From Methylococcus capsulatus str. Texas = ATCC 19069 (lineage in GTDB: Bacteria > Pseudomonadota > Gammaproteobacteria > Methylococcales > Methylococcaceae), in NCBI RefSeq assembly GCF_000424685.1, contig NZ_AUKJ01000018.1, positions 177,938-241,937 on the forward strand: a stretch of DNA of 64,000 nt, in the 5' to 3' direction. Shown piece after piece: positions 7,891-16,435 of the stretch. The position numbers were made by a program, and so were the translations under genes. The notes under the pieces are model-generated. The model worked only from the letters and a program-made list of their open reading frames with translations. It had not been told where the DNA came from and did not search any database. The number at the start of each line of letters is the position of its first letter. Position 1 is the stretch's first letter.

Positions 7891-9288
7891 TCAGATGACC
7901 TTGGAATAGGCCCGCCGCTCCCGGTCCTGGCGCAGGTAGCGGTCGAAAGCCATGGCGATGTTGCGGATCAGGAACCGCCCCTTGGGGGTGACCGTCAGGC
8001 GGTCCGGCCCCAGCTCCAGCAGTCCGTCCGCCGCCATCGGTTCGAGGTCGTCCAGTTCGGCGGCGAAGTAGCGGGGGAAATCCACCCCATGCTGTCGACC
8101 GAGCCGGACGAAGTCCAGCTCGAATTGGCACATCAGTGCCTGGATCACGGCGCGCCGCAGCAGGTCGTCGTCATCGCATTCCAGCCCGCGCATCACCGGC
8201 AGCACGCCCTGGACGAGCCGGGCGTAGTAGTCCTCCAGGGTGCGGAAATTCTGGCTGTAAGTCGGCCCGACCTTGCCGATGGCGGTGACGCCCAGGGCGA
8301 CCATGTCGCAGTCGGCGTGGGTCGAGTAGCCCTGGAAGTTGCGCTGCAGACGGCCTTCGCGCTGGGCCAGATTGAGTTCGTTGTCCGCCTTGGCGAAATG
8401 GTCCATGCCGATGTAGACGTAGCCGGCGCCGGTCAGGTGGGCGACCGCATCTTGCAGGATTTCCAGCTTGGTATCGGCGCTGGGCAGGTCTTCGTCGCGG
8501 ATCTGGCGCTGTGGCTTGAACAAATGCGGCAGGTGGGCGTAGTTGTAGAGTGAAATCCGGTCCGGATCGGCGGCGAGGATGCGGTCCAGGGTATGGCGGA
8601 AGCCGCTCACCGACTGCTTGGGCAGGCCGTAGATCAGGTCGATGCTGACCGAGCAGAAGCCTTCGGCGCGGGCGGCGGTGAGGACGCGCAGCGTCTCCTC
8701 TTCGCTCTGGATGCGGTTGACGGCCTTTTGCACCGCCGGGTCGAAGTCCTGCACGCCCAAGCTCATCCGGTTGAAGCCGATTTCGCGCAGCAGGGCGATG
8801 GTGGCCGCGTCCACCTTGCGCGGGTCGATTTCGATCGAGTACTCGCCCTCGGCCAGCTCGAAATGCTCGCGCGTCGCTTCCATCAGCCGGCGCATCTGTG
8901 CGTGGTTCAGGAAGGTCGGCGTGCCGCCGCCCCAGTGCAGTTGGCGTACCTCCCGATGCGGTCCCAGGTGTCTGGCCTGCAGTTCGATTTCCTTTTCCAG
9001 GTAGTCGATGTACTTGCCGGCGTGCTCGCGGTTGGCGGTCACGATCTTGTTGCAGGCGCAGTAGAAGCAGACCGTCTGGCAGAAGGGGATGTGGAAATAC
9101 AGCGACAGCGGCGAAGGATTCGCCTCGGCCGCGCGCCGCTGCAGCCATTCCTCGTAGCGGGCTGCGTTGAAGTCGGGCACGAAGCGGTCGGCGGTGGGAT
9201 AGGAGGTGTAGCGCGGGCCGCTGCGGTCGTATTTGCGGATCAGCGCGGGATCCCATTCCACGCGGAGGGCGGTGTTCTGGCGGTTCAT
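7891..9288 (-). CDS. hemN: Oxygen-independent coproporphyrinogen III oxidase
   Basis: 465 residues, close to E. coli HemN. This radical-SAM enzyme decarboxylates coproporphyrinogen III to protoporphyrinogen IX without oxygen. The signature FCQTVCFYCACNK has the CX3CX2C cluster plus the extra cysteine typical of true HemN. RYTSYPTADRF and the C-terminal HemN domain (SKVI end) are present. The ATG at 9288 (MNRQNT) gives the family-normal start; upstream in-frame codons give an atypical extension. It is on the same strand as hoxH and hoxW, so all three could share a message. I saw no convincing FNR site in front of it. Confidence 0.92.
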   Translation of the reverse strand: MNRQNTALRVEWDPALIRKYDRSGPRYTSYPTADRFVPDFNAARYEEWLQRRAAEANPSPLSLYFHIPFCQTVCFYCACNKIVTANREHAGKYIDYLEKEIELQARHLGPHREVRQLHWGGGTPTFLNHAQMRRLMEATREHFELAEGEYSIEIDPRKVDAATIALLREIGFNRMSLGVQDFDPAVQKAVNRIQSEEETLRVLTAARAEGFCSVSIDLIYGLPKQSVSGFRHTLDRILAADPDRISLYNYAHLPHLFKPQRQIRDEDLPSADTKLEILQDAVAHLTGAGYVYIGMDHFAKADNELNLAQREGRLQRNFQGYSTHADCDMVALGVTAIGKVGPTYSQNFRTLEDYYARLVQGVLPVMRGLECDDDDLLRRAVIQALMCQFELDFVRLGRQHGVDFPRYFAAELDDLEPMAADGLLELGPDRLTVTPKGRFLIRNIAMAFDRYLRQDRERRAYSKVI

Positions 9289-9384
9289 CGGGGGGTAGAA
9301 TCTGGAAAAACCTAAGTGGCGGGGAACGATGCTCCTGGGCTCAGACCTTGTCAAGCCGGAACCGCCGCGCAAGAGGGCACACCG

Positions 9385-9822
9385 ATGATACTCACCGAAA
9401 AGACCGTTCAGGACAGTGTGGCATTTGCCAAGGCCCGATCCAAGGCGAAGGAATACGCCGGCGATCCGGGAAAGCTGGCATCGCTGCTGGACAGGGCGTC
9501 CAAGAAGGCCGAGGCGAAGAAGGGGCCGCTGAGCGAGGTGCGGGATTCGCTCATGGCCTGCCTGCGGCTGCTCAGGGCCTGCGCCCAGAAGCGGTACTCC
9601 CTGCCCTGGCAGAGCCTCGGCCTGATCGTCGCAGCCGTGGTCTATTTCGTGATGCCGGTCGATCTGATCCCGGATTTCATCCTGAGCCTGGGGTTCGCCG
9701 ACGATGCCGCCCTGCTGGCCTGGACCTTCAGGCAGGTGAAGTCCGACCTCGAGGATTTCCGCCGCTGGGAGCTCGAACAGGCGGAGTCCGAGGCGCCGGG
9801 CGACGTGGCGGAGGCTTCGTGA
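9385..9822 (+). CDS. DUF1232 (YkvA-like) small membrane protein
   Basis: 145 residues. The hallmark of DUF1232 is the hydrophobic stretch VYFVMPVDLIPDFILSLGF near residue 90, followed by DDAALLAW. The N-terminal 60 residues are charged and helical (KARSKAKEYAGDPGKLASLLDRASKKAEAKKG). Function is unknown across the family. The chosen ATG (MILTEKTVQ) begins the coherent helical region. Its TGA overlaps a GTG start of the next gene, so the two are probably coupled. Confidence 0.7.
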   Translation: MILTEKTVQDSVAFAKARSKAKEYAGDPGKLASLLDRASKKAEAKKGPLSEVRDSLMACLRLLRACAQKRYSLPWQSLGLIVAAVVYFVMPVDLIPDFILSLGFADDAALLAWTFRQVKSDLEDFRRWELEQAESEAPGDVAEAS

Positions 9823-10304
9823 CGCCGGGCATGCACGGTGTCCGCGTCGTCGCCGCCATGGAAGCCGCCAAGGGCATCGTCGTGCTCCTGGCCGGCTTCG
9901 GGGTGGTCGAGCTGTTGCATCACGGGCTGGAGCCCGTCGTCGACGAACTGGTGCGGCATACCCACCTCAACCCGGCCAGCCGTTATCCCCGGATTTTTCT
10001 CGATCTGCTGAAGAACCTGTCGGACCAGCGGCTCTGGGCGCTGGCCGCCCTGGCGTTCGGCTATGCCATGCTGCGCTGCATCGAGGCCTATGGCTTGTGG
10101 CGCGGGCGGCGCTGGGCCGAATGGTTCGGCGTGGCCAGCGGCGGTATCTACGTTCCTTTCGAGCTCTACGAACTGGCCGAAGGCGTGTCCTGGCTCAAGC
10201 TCGCGACGCTGGCCGTCAACCTGGCCGTGGTCGGCTATCTGGCCTACGCCTTGTGGGCGGGCAGCCGATTGCCGCCTCAGCCGGTATCGTCTTCGCTCGA
10301 GTAG
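9819..10304 (+). CDS. DUF2127-type membrane protein
   Basis: 161 residues with four hydrophobic segments: KGIVVLLAGFGVVELL, LWALAALAFGYAMLRCIEAYGLW, WFGVASGGIYVPFELYEL and LATLAVNLAVVGYLAYALW. The pattern AMEAAKG...EAYGLWRGRRWAEWF...PFELYEL is characteristic of DUF2127, a family without a known role. The GTG at 9819 overlaps the preceding stop and has GGAGG 4 bases upstream; an ATG at 9831 is the alternative. Its 3' end overlaps the convergent glycosyltransferase gene by 28 bases. Confidence 0.65.
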   Translation: MTPGMHGVRVVAAMEAAKGIVVLLAGFGVVELLHHGLEPVVDELVRHTHLNPASRYPRIFLDLLKNLSDQRLWALAALAFGYAMLRCIEAYGLWRGRRWAEWFGVASGGIYVPFELYELAEGVSWLKLATLAVNLAVVGYLAYALWAGSRLPPQPVSSSLE

Positions 10305-11422
10305 ACGCGTCCCTTCCAGCGGCTGCGCTCGCCGCGCCAGTAGCGCAGCGCCGAACTCCAGGTCATGGCCAGATAAGCGCCCGCGATGACCGGCATCAGC
10401 AACCCCCAGGCCGCGCTTCTGCCATAGAAGCGCAGGGTGGGCATATAAGTGCCCGCCATGAGCAGCACCGCCCAGGCGGCGGCAAGCGTCACCCCCTCAT
10501 CGGATGCGAACAGGCCCGCCGCCGGCAGCCAGAACAGGATCAGCATGAGCAGCGTGCACAGCGCCAGCAGCCAGGCCGAGTAACGCAACTGGGTGAACGC
10601 GGTGCGGGCGATCATGTCCCACACGTCGGCCAGCGTGTCGTAGCGGCGCAGGCTCACCACCGCCCGCGACAGTCCGATCCAGGTCCTCGCGCCCGTCGCC
10701 TTCACCTTTTTCGCCAGGGTGCAGTCGTCGATGAGCGCGCCATGGATCGCGGCAAACCCGCCGATCCGCTCCAGCAGCCGGGTTTCCAGCATGATGCAGC
10801 CGCCCGCCGCCGCGGCGAAGCGGCGGTCCGGCGAATTGGACAGGGCGAACGGATACAGCATCTTGAAGAAGTAGACGAAGGCCGGCATCAGCAGCCTTTC
10901 CCAGAAGTTCTCCATCCGTAGCGAGGCCATCAGGGACGCGAACTGGATGCCCTCGCTGCGCATCTTTTCCCGCAGCACGCCCAGGACGCCCGGCTGAAGC
11001 AGGATATCGGCATCCAGCAGTACCGTGTATTCGGTGCCGACCCGGGCCACCCCCTGTTCCAGCGCCCACAGCTTGCCGCTCCAGCCCGGCGGCAGCGACT
11101 CGTTCCGCAGGAGGGTCAGATCGAGCCCTTCGACGCGCCCGGCCGCCTCGCCGGTGCCGTCCGTCGAGCCGTCGTCGACCAGCACCACGCGCAGACCTCC
11201 GCCCTGTTCCTTCAGCGCGGCCAGGGTTTGCCCGATCACCTCGGCTTCGTCCCGCGCCGGGATCACCACCGTGACATCCCCGAGATCGTAGAAGTGCCCG
11301 CCCGGAGATGACCGCAGCACCTCCCGGTTGAGCCAGGGAAACCAGGGAAGCGCCAGGACGATGCTCCAGAGCGTAGCGGAAACGAAAACCAGCCCTCCGA
11401 AAATCGAATCTGCGGTGTCCAT
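10277..11422 (-). CDS. hpnB: Hopene-associated glycosyltransferase HpnB (GT2)
   Basis: 381 residues. It has an N-terminal membrane segment, a GT-A domain with VTVVIPARDEAEVIG, VVLVDDGSTDGT, WSGKLWALEQG and the metal site LLDADI, then the HpnB-typical blocks AFVYFFKMLYPFA, AAAAGGC and GALIDDCTLAKKVK. Three or four C-terminal membrane helices follow. HpnB is linked by genome context to hopanoid biosynthesis, and hopanoids are abundant in methanotrophs; the sugar or acceptor is not established. Start at 11422 (MDTADSI) chosen; an ATG 19 codons earlier is possible. No squalene-hopene cyclase or other hpn gene is near. Confidence 0.82.
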   Translation of the reverse strand: MDTADSIFGGLVFVSATLWSIVLALPWFPWLNREVLRSSPGGHFYDLGDVTVVIPARDEAEVIGQTLAALKEQGGGLRVVLVDDGSTDGTGEAAGRVEGLDLTLLRNESLPPGWSGKLWALEQGVARVGTEYTVLLDADILLQPGVLGVLREKMRSEGIQFASLMASLRMENFWERLLMPAFVYFFKMLYPFALSNSPDRRFAAAAGGCIMLETRLLERIGGFAAIHGALIDDCTLAKKVKATGARTWIGLSRAVVSLRRYDTLADVWDMIARTAFTQLRYSAWLLALCTLLMLILFWLPAAGLFASDEGVTLAAAWAVLLMAGTYMPTLRFYGRSAAWGLLMPVIAGAYLAMTWSSALRYWRGERSRWKGRVYSSEDDTG

Positions 11423-11489
11423 ACTTTCCCAGCCGTTCGAGAAGCGCGGGAGTTTCCACGGATGCCGGCGGAAACGCAACCGTCCCGGC

Positions 11490-11948
11490 TCAATCGGCGT
11501 CGCGCAGCATCTTTCGCAGGCCGATCAGCGCCGTGCGCTCCCAGCCCCGCCGGTCGTAGAAGGTCAGCGCCGGTTCATTGGTCCGGTCCGCCAGGAGCTG
11601 CAAGCGGGTGAGGCCGGCGTCGGCCGCCCAGCGCTCGATTTCGCCCAGCAGCCGCCGCCCGATCCCTTTCCCGCGGAACGCCCGCGCCACCACCATGTCT
11701 TCGACCAGCCCCACCGGGCCGCCCTCGGCGGTGGAAATCAGCGTCTGCACCGAACACATACCGATCACCCGTCCCTCGCATTCCGCAACCAGCACCCGGT
11801 CCGCGCTGCTCCCGATCAACAGGGCGAGTCCCCGGCGCTGGCGGTCCGGATCGAAGGTGAAATCCGCCTCGATGGAGAACAGGGTGCCGAGCAGTTCCAC
11901 CATGGCTTCGATGTCACGCGTCTCGGCGGGCCGGATCAGGATGTCCAT
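11490..11948 (-). CDS. GNAT family N-acetyltransferase
   Basis: 152 residues, one GNAT domain. The acetyl-CoA pyrophosphate loop is clear (ARAFRGKGIGRRLLGEIE, matching the R/Q-x-x-G-x-G/A pattern), preceded by VGLVEDMVVA and followed by LQLLADRTNEPALTFYDRRGW. It transfers acetyl from acetyl-CoA to an amine; the substrate cannot be told from sequence. It lies 67 bases upstream of hpnB on the same strand and may share its transcript. Confidence 0.82.
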   Translation of the reverse strand: MDILIRPAETRDIEAMVELLGTLFSIEADFTFDPDRQRRGLALLIGSSADRVLVAECEGRVIGMCSVQTLISTAEGGPVGLVEDMVVARAFRGKGIGRRLLGEIERWAADAGLTRLQLLADRTNEPALTFYDRRGWERTALIGLRKMLRDAD

Positions 11949-12106
11949 GGTTTTACTTGCAGTGAACTTGAGAAAATGGGGTTCGAGCCGACCGGGGATG
12001 GGCCATCCGCCGTGGCCGTCGGGAGCTCCGGCCGCATGGCCGAGCCGCCTGGACGGACGGTTGCCATGACGCGGCCTCGAACCGAAACCTTAGAGGAGCC
12101 TCGCAA

Positions 12107-13252
12107 ATGAACACAAGTGAACCCCGTGCATCCGACGGAATGTTGGAAAAGCTGATCTCGCACAGGCTGATAGATCTGTTCATCCGGGTCGGGCTGATCG
12201 GTTTTCTGGTCATTTACTGCTATCAGATATTCAAGCCGTTCATCGGCTTGATGCTGTGGTCCGTCATTCTGGCAGTGGCATTTCATCCCATGCACGCCTC
12301 GCTGGCTCGAAGAATGGGCGACAAGCAGGGTCGCGCCGCGACCGTCCTGGTACTTGCGATACTCCTGTGTGTGCTTGTTCCCACCGCGCTTCTTGCCATC
12401 TCTTTCGCCGATTCGGCGACGGATCTGGTACGGCAGGTCCGGGACGGCAGCCTCAAGGTGCCGGCTCCCCGCGCTTTTGTTGCAGAATGGCCTTTGCTGG
12501 GAGACAAGCTGTACGCGCTCTGGTCGGCCGCCCATGAGGACATCGGCAGTGTGGCCGCGAGATTCGAGCCCAAGATTCGCACCGTCACCAAAGAGATATT
12601 GGGTTACGCGGCCAGTGCAGGCTCCGCGGTGTTGAAGTTCCTGGTTTCCCTGGTGCTTGCGGGCGTCTGGATGGCCTATGCTTCGTCCGGCCACGCGGCG
12701 GCGAGAGCCATCGCCAACCGGATGGCGGGTCCCGGGCAAGGGGACGCCCTGGTCAGGCTTTCGACGACGACCATTCGCGCCGTGGCGCAAGGCGTGATCG
12801 GCATCGCCTGCATTCAGGCGCTGTTGCTGGGTGCCGGCTTTATCCTGGTCGGCGTTCCAGCCGCGGGGGTTCTGGCCTTGTTGGTTTTGCTGCTGGGTAT
12901 CATGCAAGTTCCTGCCCTTTTGATATCGCTGCCGACGGTCATTTATGTCTTCATGACCGATGACTCCACGATCGTGGCGATCATGTTCGCCATCTATACG
13001 ATCGTTGCCGGCTCCGTCGATAACATACTCAAGCCCTTCATGCTGGGGCGGGGCGTGGACGCCCCGATGCCGGTGATTTTGCTGGGGGCGCTCGGCGGCA
13101 TGGCGACCGGCGGCATCATCGGCCTGTTTCTGGGATCCGTCATGTTGGCGTTGGGGTATCAGTTGTTCATGGCCTGGGTGTATGACGATGCCGCGGTGGG
13201 AGGCAGCCGGGCGACAGGCGGGCAGGAATCCAGGGATTCCCCCCTGGAGTAG
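12107..13252 (+). CDS. AI-2E transporter (PerM/YdiK) family permease
   Basis: 381 residues with about eight hydrophobic segments. It has the family pattern FKPFIGLMLWSVILAVAFHP near the N terminus, an extramembrane amphipathic middle (FADSATDLVRQVRDGSL), and C-terminal FAIYTIVAGSVDNILKPFMLGR and LLGALGGMATGGIIGLFLG. Members have been linked to AI-2 export or Na+(Li+)/H+ antiport; neither can be assigned here. GGAG sits 11 bases before the ATG. It ends 9 bases from the convergent nuclease gene. Confidence 0.78.
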   Translation: MNTSEPRASDGMLEKLISHRLIDLFIRVGLIGFLVIYCYQIFKPFIGLMLWSVILAVAFHPMHASLARRMGDKQGRAATVLVLAILLCVLVPTALLAISFADSATDLVRQVRDGSLKVPAPRAFVAEWPLLGDKLYALWSAAHEDIGSVAARFEPKIRTVTKEILGYAASAGSAVLKFLVSLVLAGVWMAYASSGHAAARAIANRMAGPGQGDALVRLSTTTIRAVAQGVIGIACIQALLLGAGFILVGVPAAGVLALLVLLLGIMQVPALLISLPTVIYVFMTDDSTIVAIMFAIYTIVAGSVDNILKPFMLGRGVDAPMPVILLGALGGMATGGIIGLFLGSVMLALGYQLFMAWVYDDAAVGGSRATGGQESRDSPLE

Positions 13253-13261
13253 TGCTGTCAA

Positions 13262-14395
13262 TCAGGATTTCCTTCTTTCCAGGAATTCGCTGATGAGCCG
13301 CTCGATCTCATCAGAGCCGTCAACCTCACCGGACAGAATGTCGGGAACCAACACCAGGGCGCCGACCCGCTCATAGCGGCTGTCGCCGCGGGCCGTGAAG
13401 GCCGGATGGATCTCCGGCTTTTCGCCGGGGTACAGCACGAACGCGCCCCAGACGTTACGGATGGCCTCGCGGTAGGTGTGCATCTTGTCGATGTCGGCCG
13501 GATTCGGCGACTCGATGCCGGTGTCGCCGCTCGCTTCGCCGCGGTATTTGGCGTCGAGGATCAACAGGCGGTCCCCGTCGCTCAAGATGATGTCCGGGCG
13601 CAGGTCATGGGAATAACTGCTCAATCTGCCGGAGGAGCGGGCGGCGCAGGTGGCGTTGTAATACAGAGCGATGCCCCGGCCGTAGTCCAGACGCAGCCCT
13701 TCCCGCAGGGCGTCTCCCTCCGGCTGGGCCTCGGCGATGATCGAGGCTCGCCGGGGTAGGCCGAATCGCGCATCGAGCCGCTGTTTCACCTGGAAAAAGC
13801 ACCAGTACTCGTACAGCAAGGGTGCGTCCTTGATTTCGACCAGGGCGGTGAAGTCCAGCAGATTCGCGTCATGACGGCTGGCTTGCTGAAGCAGGGCGAA
13901 CAACCGGAACAGTTCGCGGTAACCGGCGCGGCGTTGGAGCACCGTGGACCGGGCGGGAATGTGGCGCAGTTCCCCCACTTCCCGCCAGCGAGGCCCGTCC
14001 AGAAAGCGGTCGAGGGCCCGCTCCAGCCGGCCGATCTCGTCGCCCATTTCGGGATGCAGAAACGTGCCGCCGCCCTCGCCCAGCATGGCTTTGATTTGCG
14101 CCAGTCGCTGTTCGAGCCGGGTCAGGAAAAATTTCACGAACCGGTTTTCCGGCGTATCCACCGTGGCATGGCGCCGCCGGCTTCGAACCCGTCCGGGGAA
14201 CAGCCGTCGGCCGGCGCGTTGAAACACGCTGCGGGCCAGTGCGGTGTCCTTGAGCGGATGGCCCGTCTCCAGCCGTCCCCATGCCGCCGGGCGGCTGAGA
14301 AGGGTCATGGCCGCGGCACTGTCCAGTTCGCGCACTCGGTCGATGGACGCTTCCTCGACGGTCGAAACCATGCGCTCATGCATGGCGCGGTGCAT
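13262..14395 (-). CDS. DUF2357-type PD-(D/E)XK nuclease, 3' part of a frameshifted gene
   Basis: This 377-residue frame is the C-terminal two thirds of a DUF2357/PF04411-type protein, the McrC-like nuclease partner of McrB-type ATPases. The nuclease core is SHDLRPDIILSDGDRL followed by LILDAKYRG, giving the D...DAK residues of a PD-(D/E)XK site. Upstream of its nominal start the frame stays open and still reads family-like sequence (GARIGRDGDNPYLQYLLIRR), back to where the next fragment's frame fails. The two fragments are therefore one gene broken by one extra base. The cleavage function is inference; an AAA+ GTPase/ATPase partner would be expected. Confidence 0.7.
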   Translation of the reverse strand: MHRAMHERMVSTVEEASIDRVRELDSAAAMTLLSRPAAWGRLETGHPLKDTALARSVFQRAGRRLFPGRVRSRRRHATVDTPENRFVKFFLTRLEQRLAQIKAMLGEGGGTFLHPEMGDEIGRLERALDRFLDGPRWREVGELRHIPARSTVLQRRAGYRELFRLFALLQQASRHDANLLDFTALVEIKDAPLLYEYWCFFQVKQRLDARFGLPRRASIIAEAQPEGDALREGLRLDYGRGIALYYNATCAARSSGRLSSYSHDLRPDIILSDGDRLLILDAKYRGEASGDTGIESPNPADIDKMHTYREAIRNVWGAFVLYPGEKPEIHPAFTARGDSRYERVGALVLVPDILSGEVDGSDEIERLISEFLERRKS

Positions 14396-14912
14396 CAGCG
14401 TCGCGATGCCATCGAGATCGGGACGCCCGTGCAGCAGATGGCGCCGGATGAGCAGATACTGCAGATATGGATTGTCCCCGTCCCGCCCGATCCTTGCGCC
14501 AGTGGACCCCCGCGCTCTGCCGCAAGCTGAAGATCAATGTCGCATATTGATCACACAGGAAATCCAGCATGGCATTGAAATGCTCTTCCGTGATTTTCCG
14601 GTGGACGACCTTGATCCGGAACCCTGCCAGACTGGATTGGCCGACATGGTTTTGGAAGTTGACGCGATAGGTCGGCAGGGCATGGTGCGGGAGCCTTTCG
14701 AAGCGGCCCGCGCTCACGGCGTTCAGGCATCGTGAAAACTGGGCGGGTTCTTCACCGTAAAAGCGCAGATAGGCGGTTTGCCACTCATCGATTTCGATGA
14801 CGCCGGCGCAGTCTTCCAAGGTCTCCCAGCCATTTTCATCGAGTCCGGGAAAGTTTCCCTCGCCGGTAATCAGCACGGCGCGGCTAGCCCGGCAAAAGAA
14901 CGTCTCACCCAT
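14376..14912 (-). CDS. DUF2357-type nuclease, 5' part of the frameshifted gene
   Basis: N-terminal portion of the nuclease gene. Residues up to about 136 (LCDQYATLIFSLRQSAG) look genuine. The remaining residues up to the stop at 14376 are out of frame and basic/low-complexity, the normal sign of reading past a frameshift. Removing one G from the GGGGG run at 14507-14511 joins it to the downstream fragment as RQSAGSTGARIGRDG, giving one protein of about 549 residues. The ATG overlaps the end of the WYL regulator by 8 bases, so regulator and nuclease form one unit. Confidence 0.65.
   Translation of the reverse strand: MGETFFCRASRAVLITGEGNFPGLDENGWETLEDCAGVIEIDEWQTAYLRFYGEEPAQFSRCLNAVSAGRFERLPHHALPTYRVNFQNHVGQSSLAGFRIKVVHRKITEEHFNAMLDFLCDQYATLIFSLRQSAGVHWRKDRAGRGQSISAVSAHPAPSAARASRSRWHRDADAPRHA
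14507..14511 (-). other. Probable frameshift site (run of five G on the coding strand)
   Basis: Reading one G fewer here restores a continuous frame across the two nuclease fragments. It could be a real mutation, a phase-variable tract (though short) or a sequencing or assembly error; the sequence alone cannot separate these. Confidence 0.6.
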
Positions 14913-15885
14913 CTCCAGCCGCCCGATGGTTCTGCCAGAGCGCCCAGGCCTCGTCCCGTACGCATTGGCGCAGAGATTCCGGGGCTTCGACGATCACGTC
15001 GGCGCCGTGGCGCAGGACGTCCATCGCCAGTTCGGCTTCCACTGCATAGGGGATGCGCAGGCGGTAACTGCCATCCGGCAGCAGTTCGCCCTGCTGATCG
15101 CGGTGCCAGCACTCGTTCCGCACCCAGCGGGCGCGTTCCGGCACGAAGCGCAGGACCGCCCAGTGCCGGGTTTCGCCGGAGAAAATGCCGTAGCTCGACG
15201 TGTACTGCCGCTCCAGCACCTCGTCCGGAATCTCGTGCGCCGAGGTAGACAGGGAGCGCACCTGTCGCAGCGTGTCGAGTGAAAAACTGCGCAGGCCGTC
15301 ACGCCAGTGGCACCAGGCATCGAGATACCAATTGTCCCGGTAATGGACCAGCCGCTGGGGGGAAACGATCCGGACGTTCACCTCGTCCCGGCGGCGGTTC
15401 CAGGCGGAGATTTCGAGCTGGTGCCGTTGCAGGAGCGCCTGCGCAACCTCGTTGAAGAATCGGGGTTCGACCGGACGCCGCGCCAGCGAGACCAGTTTCA
15501 CGCGCCGGGCAACCTCCGCCGCCGGATGCCCGCCGCTTTCCAGCAGGGCCGCCAGGCGCGACTTGAGGGGGGCCACATGGGCCGCCAGAACCCCGGGCTC
15601 GATGTCTTCCAGCAGGTTTTGCGCTGCCAGCAAGGCATAAAGTTCGGCCGCGGAAAACCACAGGCCTGGCAGTTCATAGGGCGGGCCATCACCCGGTTCG
15701 AACCGGTAGCCGCGCGCCTCGCGGTCCCAGACGATGGGCGCATTCAGACGCTCGCGCATGTATTCGATGTCGCGCTTGAACGTGGCATCGGATACGCCCA
15801 GCGCTTCCAGAAAAGCGCCTTTGGGAACCAGTTTCCGCTCATGCAGCATCCGGTCGATCTTGTAGAAACGTTCGGTACGGTTCAT
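14905..15885 (-). CDS. WYL-domain transcriptional regulator
   Basis: 326 residues. The N-terminal winged helix-turn-helix (RTERFYKIDRMLHER...VSDATFKRDIEYMRERL) matches DeoR/YafY-type regulators. It is followed by a WYL domain with the motif NWYLDAWCHW near residue 190 and a C-terminal WCX segment. WYL regulators often sense nucleic acid or nucleotide ligands and are common in front of defence operons. It overlaps the DUF2357 nuclease start, which suggests it controls that gene, and probably itself, by repression. Confidence 0.85.
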   Translation of the reverse strand: MNRTERFYKIDRMLHERKLVPKGAFLEALGVSDATFKRDIEYMRERLNAPIVWDREARGYRFEPGDGPPYELPGLWFSAAELYALLAAQNLLEDIEPGVLAAHVAPLKSRLAALLESGGHPAAEVARRVKLVSLARRPVEPRFFNEVAQALLQRHQLEISAWNRRRDEVNVRIVSPQRLVHYRDNWYLDAWCHWRDGLRSFSLDTLRQVRSLSTSAHEIPDEVLERQYTSSYGIFSGETRHWAVLRFVPERARWVRNECWHRDQQGELLPDGSYRLRIPYAVEAELAMDVLRHGADVIVEAPESLRQCVRDEAWALWQNHRAAGDG

Positions 15886-16002
15886 CTCACTGACGAACTG
15901 GATTTCAATGGGGGAGCGTATTCGGGGTGTAGGTGCGGTGCACGCTGTTTCTTGTTCCGGTTACCGCGGCTTTCCGCATTGTCTCGGCCATCCAGACCTG
16001 CC

Positions 16003-16290
16003 TCACCTGTCGAACCGATAGGTACGGGTTCCGCTGTAGTAGCTTCCGTTGATAAAGCCCTGCGAATTGCAGATCAACCGTCCCCCGCTCTTCCAGCAAT
16101 TGGTGTTCACGGGGCCCGTGGTCTTGGTGTAAGCAATCAAAAGGGAGGGGACGACGATCGGGGCCCATATGGCCATTCCCAGATATTCCATGCTCTTCTC
16201 GAATGAACCCTTGTAATCGATTTCCCCATTGGGAAGATGAGCGCAGCCTTCCAGGAGCGAAATATACAGAATCCAGCAAGCCCTTTTCAT
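16003..16290 (-). CDS. Small putative lipoprotein of unknown function
   Basis: 95 residues starting MKRACWILYISLLEGCAHLP. This is a short signal peptide with a cysteine at position 16 in a lipobox-like context (LEGC; the glutamate is unusual). A second hydrophobic segment (MAIWAPIVVPSLLIAY) lies mid-protein, and the tail is polar with a possible Cys pair (NCWKSGGRLICNSQG). The start has an excellent GGAGG site 6 bases upstream. Lower GC than its neighbours. No family recognised. It sits between the WYL gene and the McrB-like stump. Confidence 0.5.
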   Translation of the reverse strand: MKRACWILYISLLEGCAHLPNGEIDYKGSFEKSMEYLGMAIWAPIVVPSLLIAYTKTTGPVNTNCWKSGGRLICNSQGFINGSYYSGTRTYRFDR

Positions 16291-16371
16291 ATAAGCCTCC
16301 AATCAGCGGATCGAATTGCGCCGAGCGCTTAAAGGTGCGCTCTGAGCCGAGATTAGAATATTCGAGGCAAA

Positions 16372-16392
16372 GGCTCATGGAGTGAGCCACTC
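16372..16392. repeat. Left copy of a 21-bp near-repeat with internal palindrome
   Basis: GGCTCA-tgg-AGTGAGCCACTC. The same arrangement with three differing middle bases occurs at 18652-18672, in the same orientation. Each copy contains GGCTCA...TGAGCC as an inverted repeat. The pair brackets the lower-GC segment holding the McrB-like stump, the second nuclease-like gene and a secreted protein. Confidence 0.5.
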
Positions 16393-16435
16393 CGATTGGT
16401 TCCCAACATTTTCACGGTGGCCGGCAATCGCGCCA

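Noticed and set aside
9289-9384. Possible FNR box in front of hemN
   Set aside because: Only a half-site (TTGAC) is present; the second half does not match, so no operator is claimed. The TTGACA may simply be a -35 element.
15905-16390. 161-codon frame overlapping the small lipoprotein
   Set aside because: The competing frame has a signal peptide and an ideal ribosome site; this one has neither.
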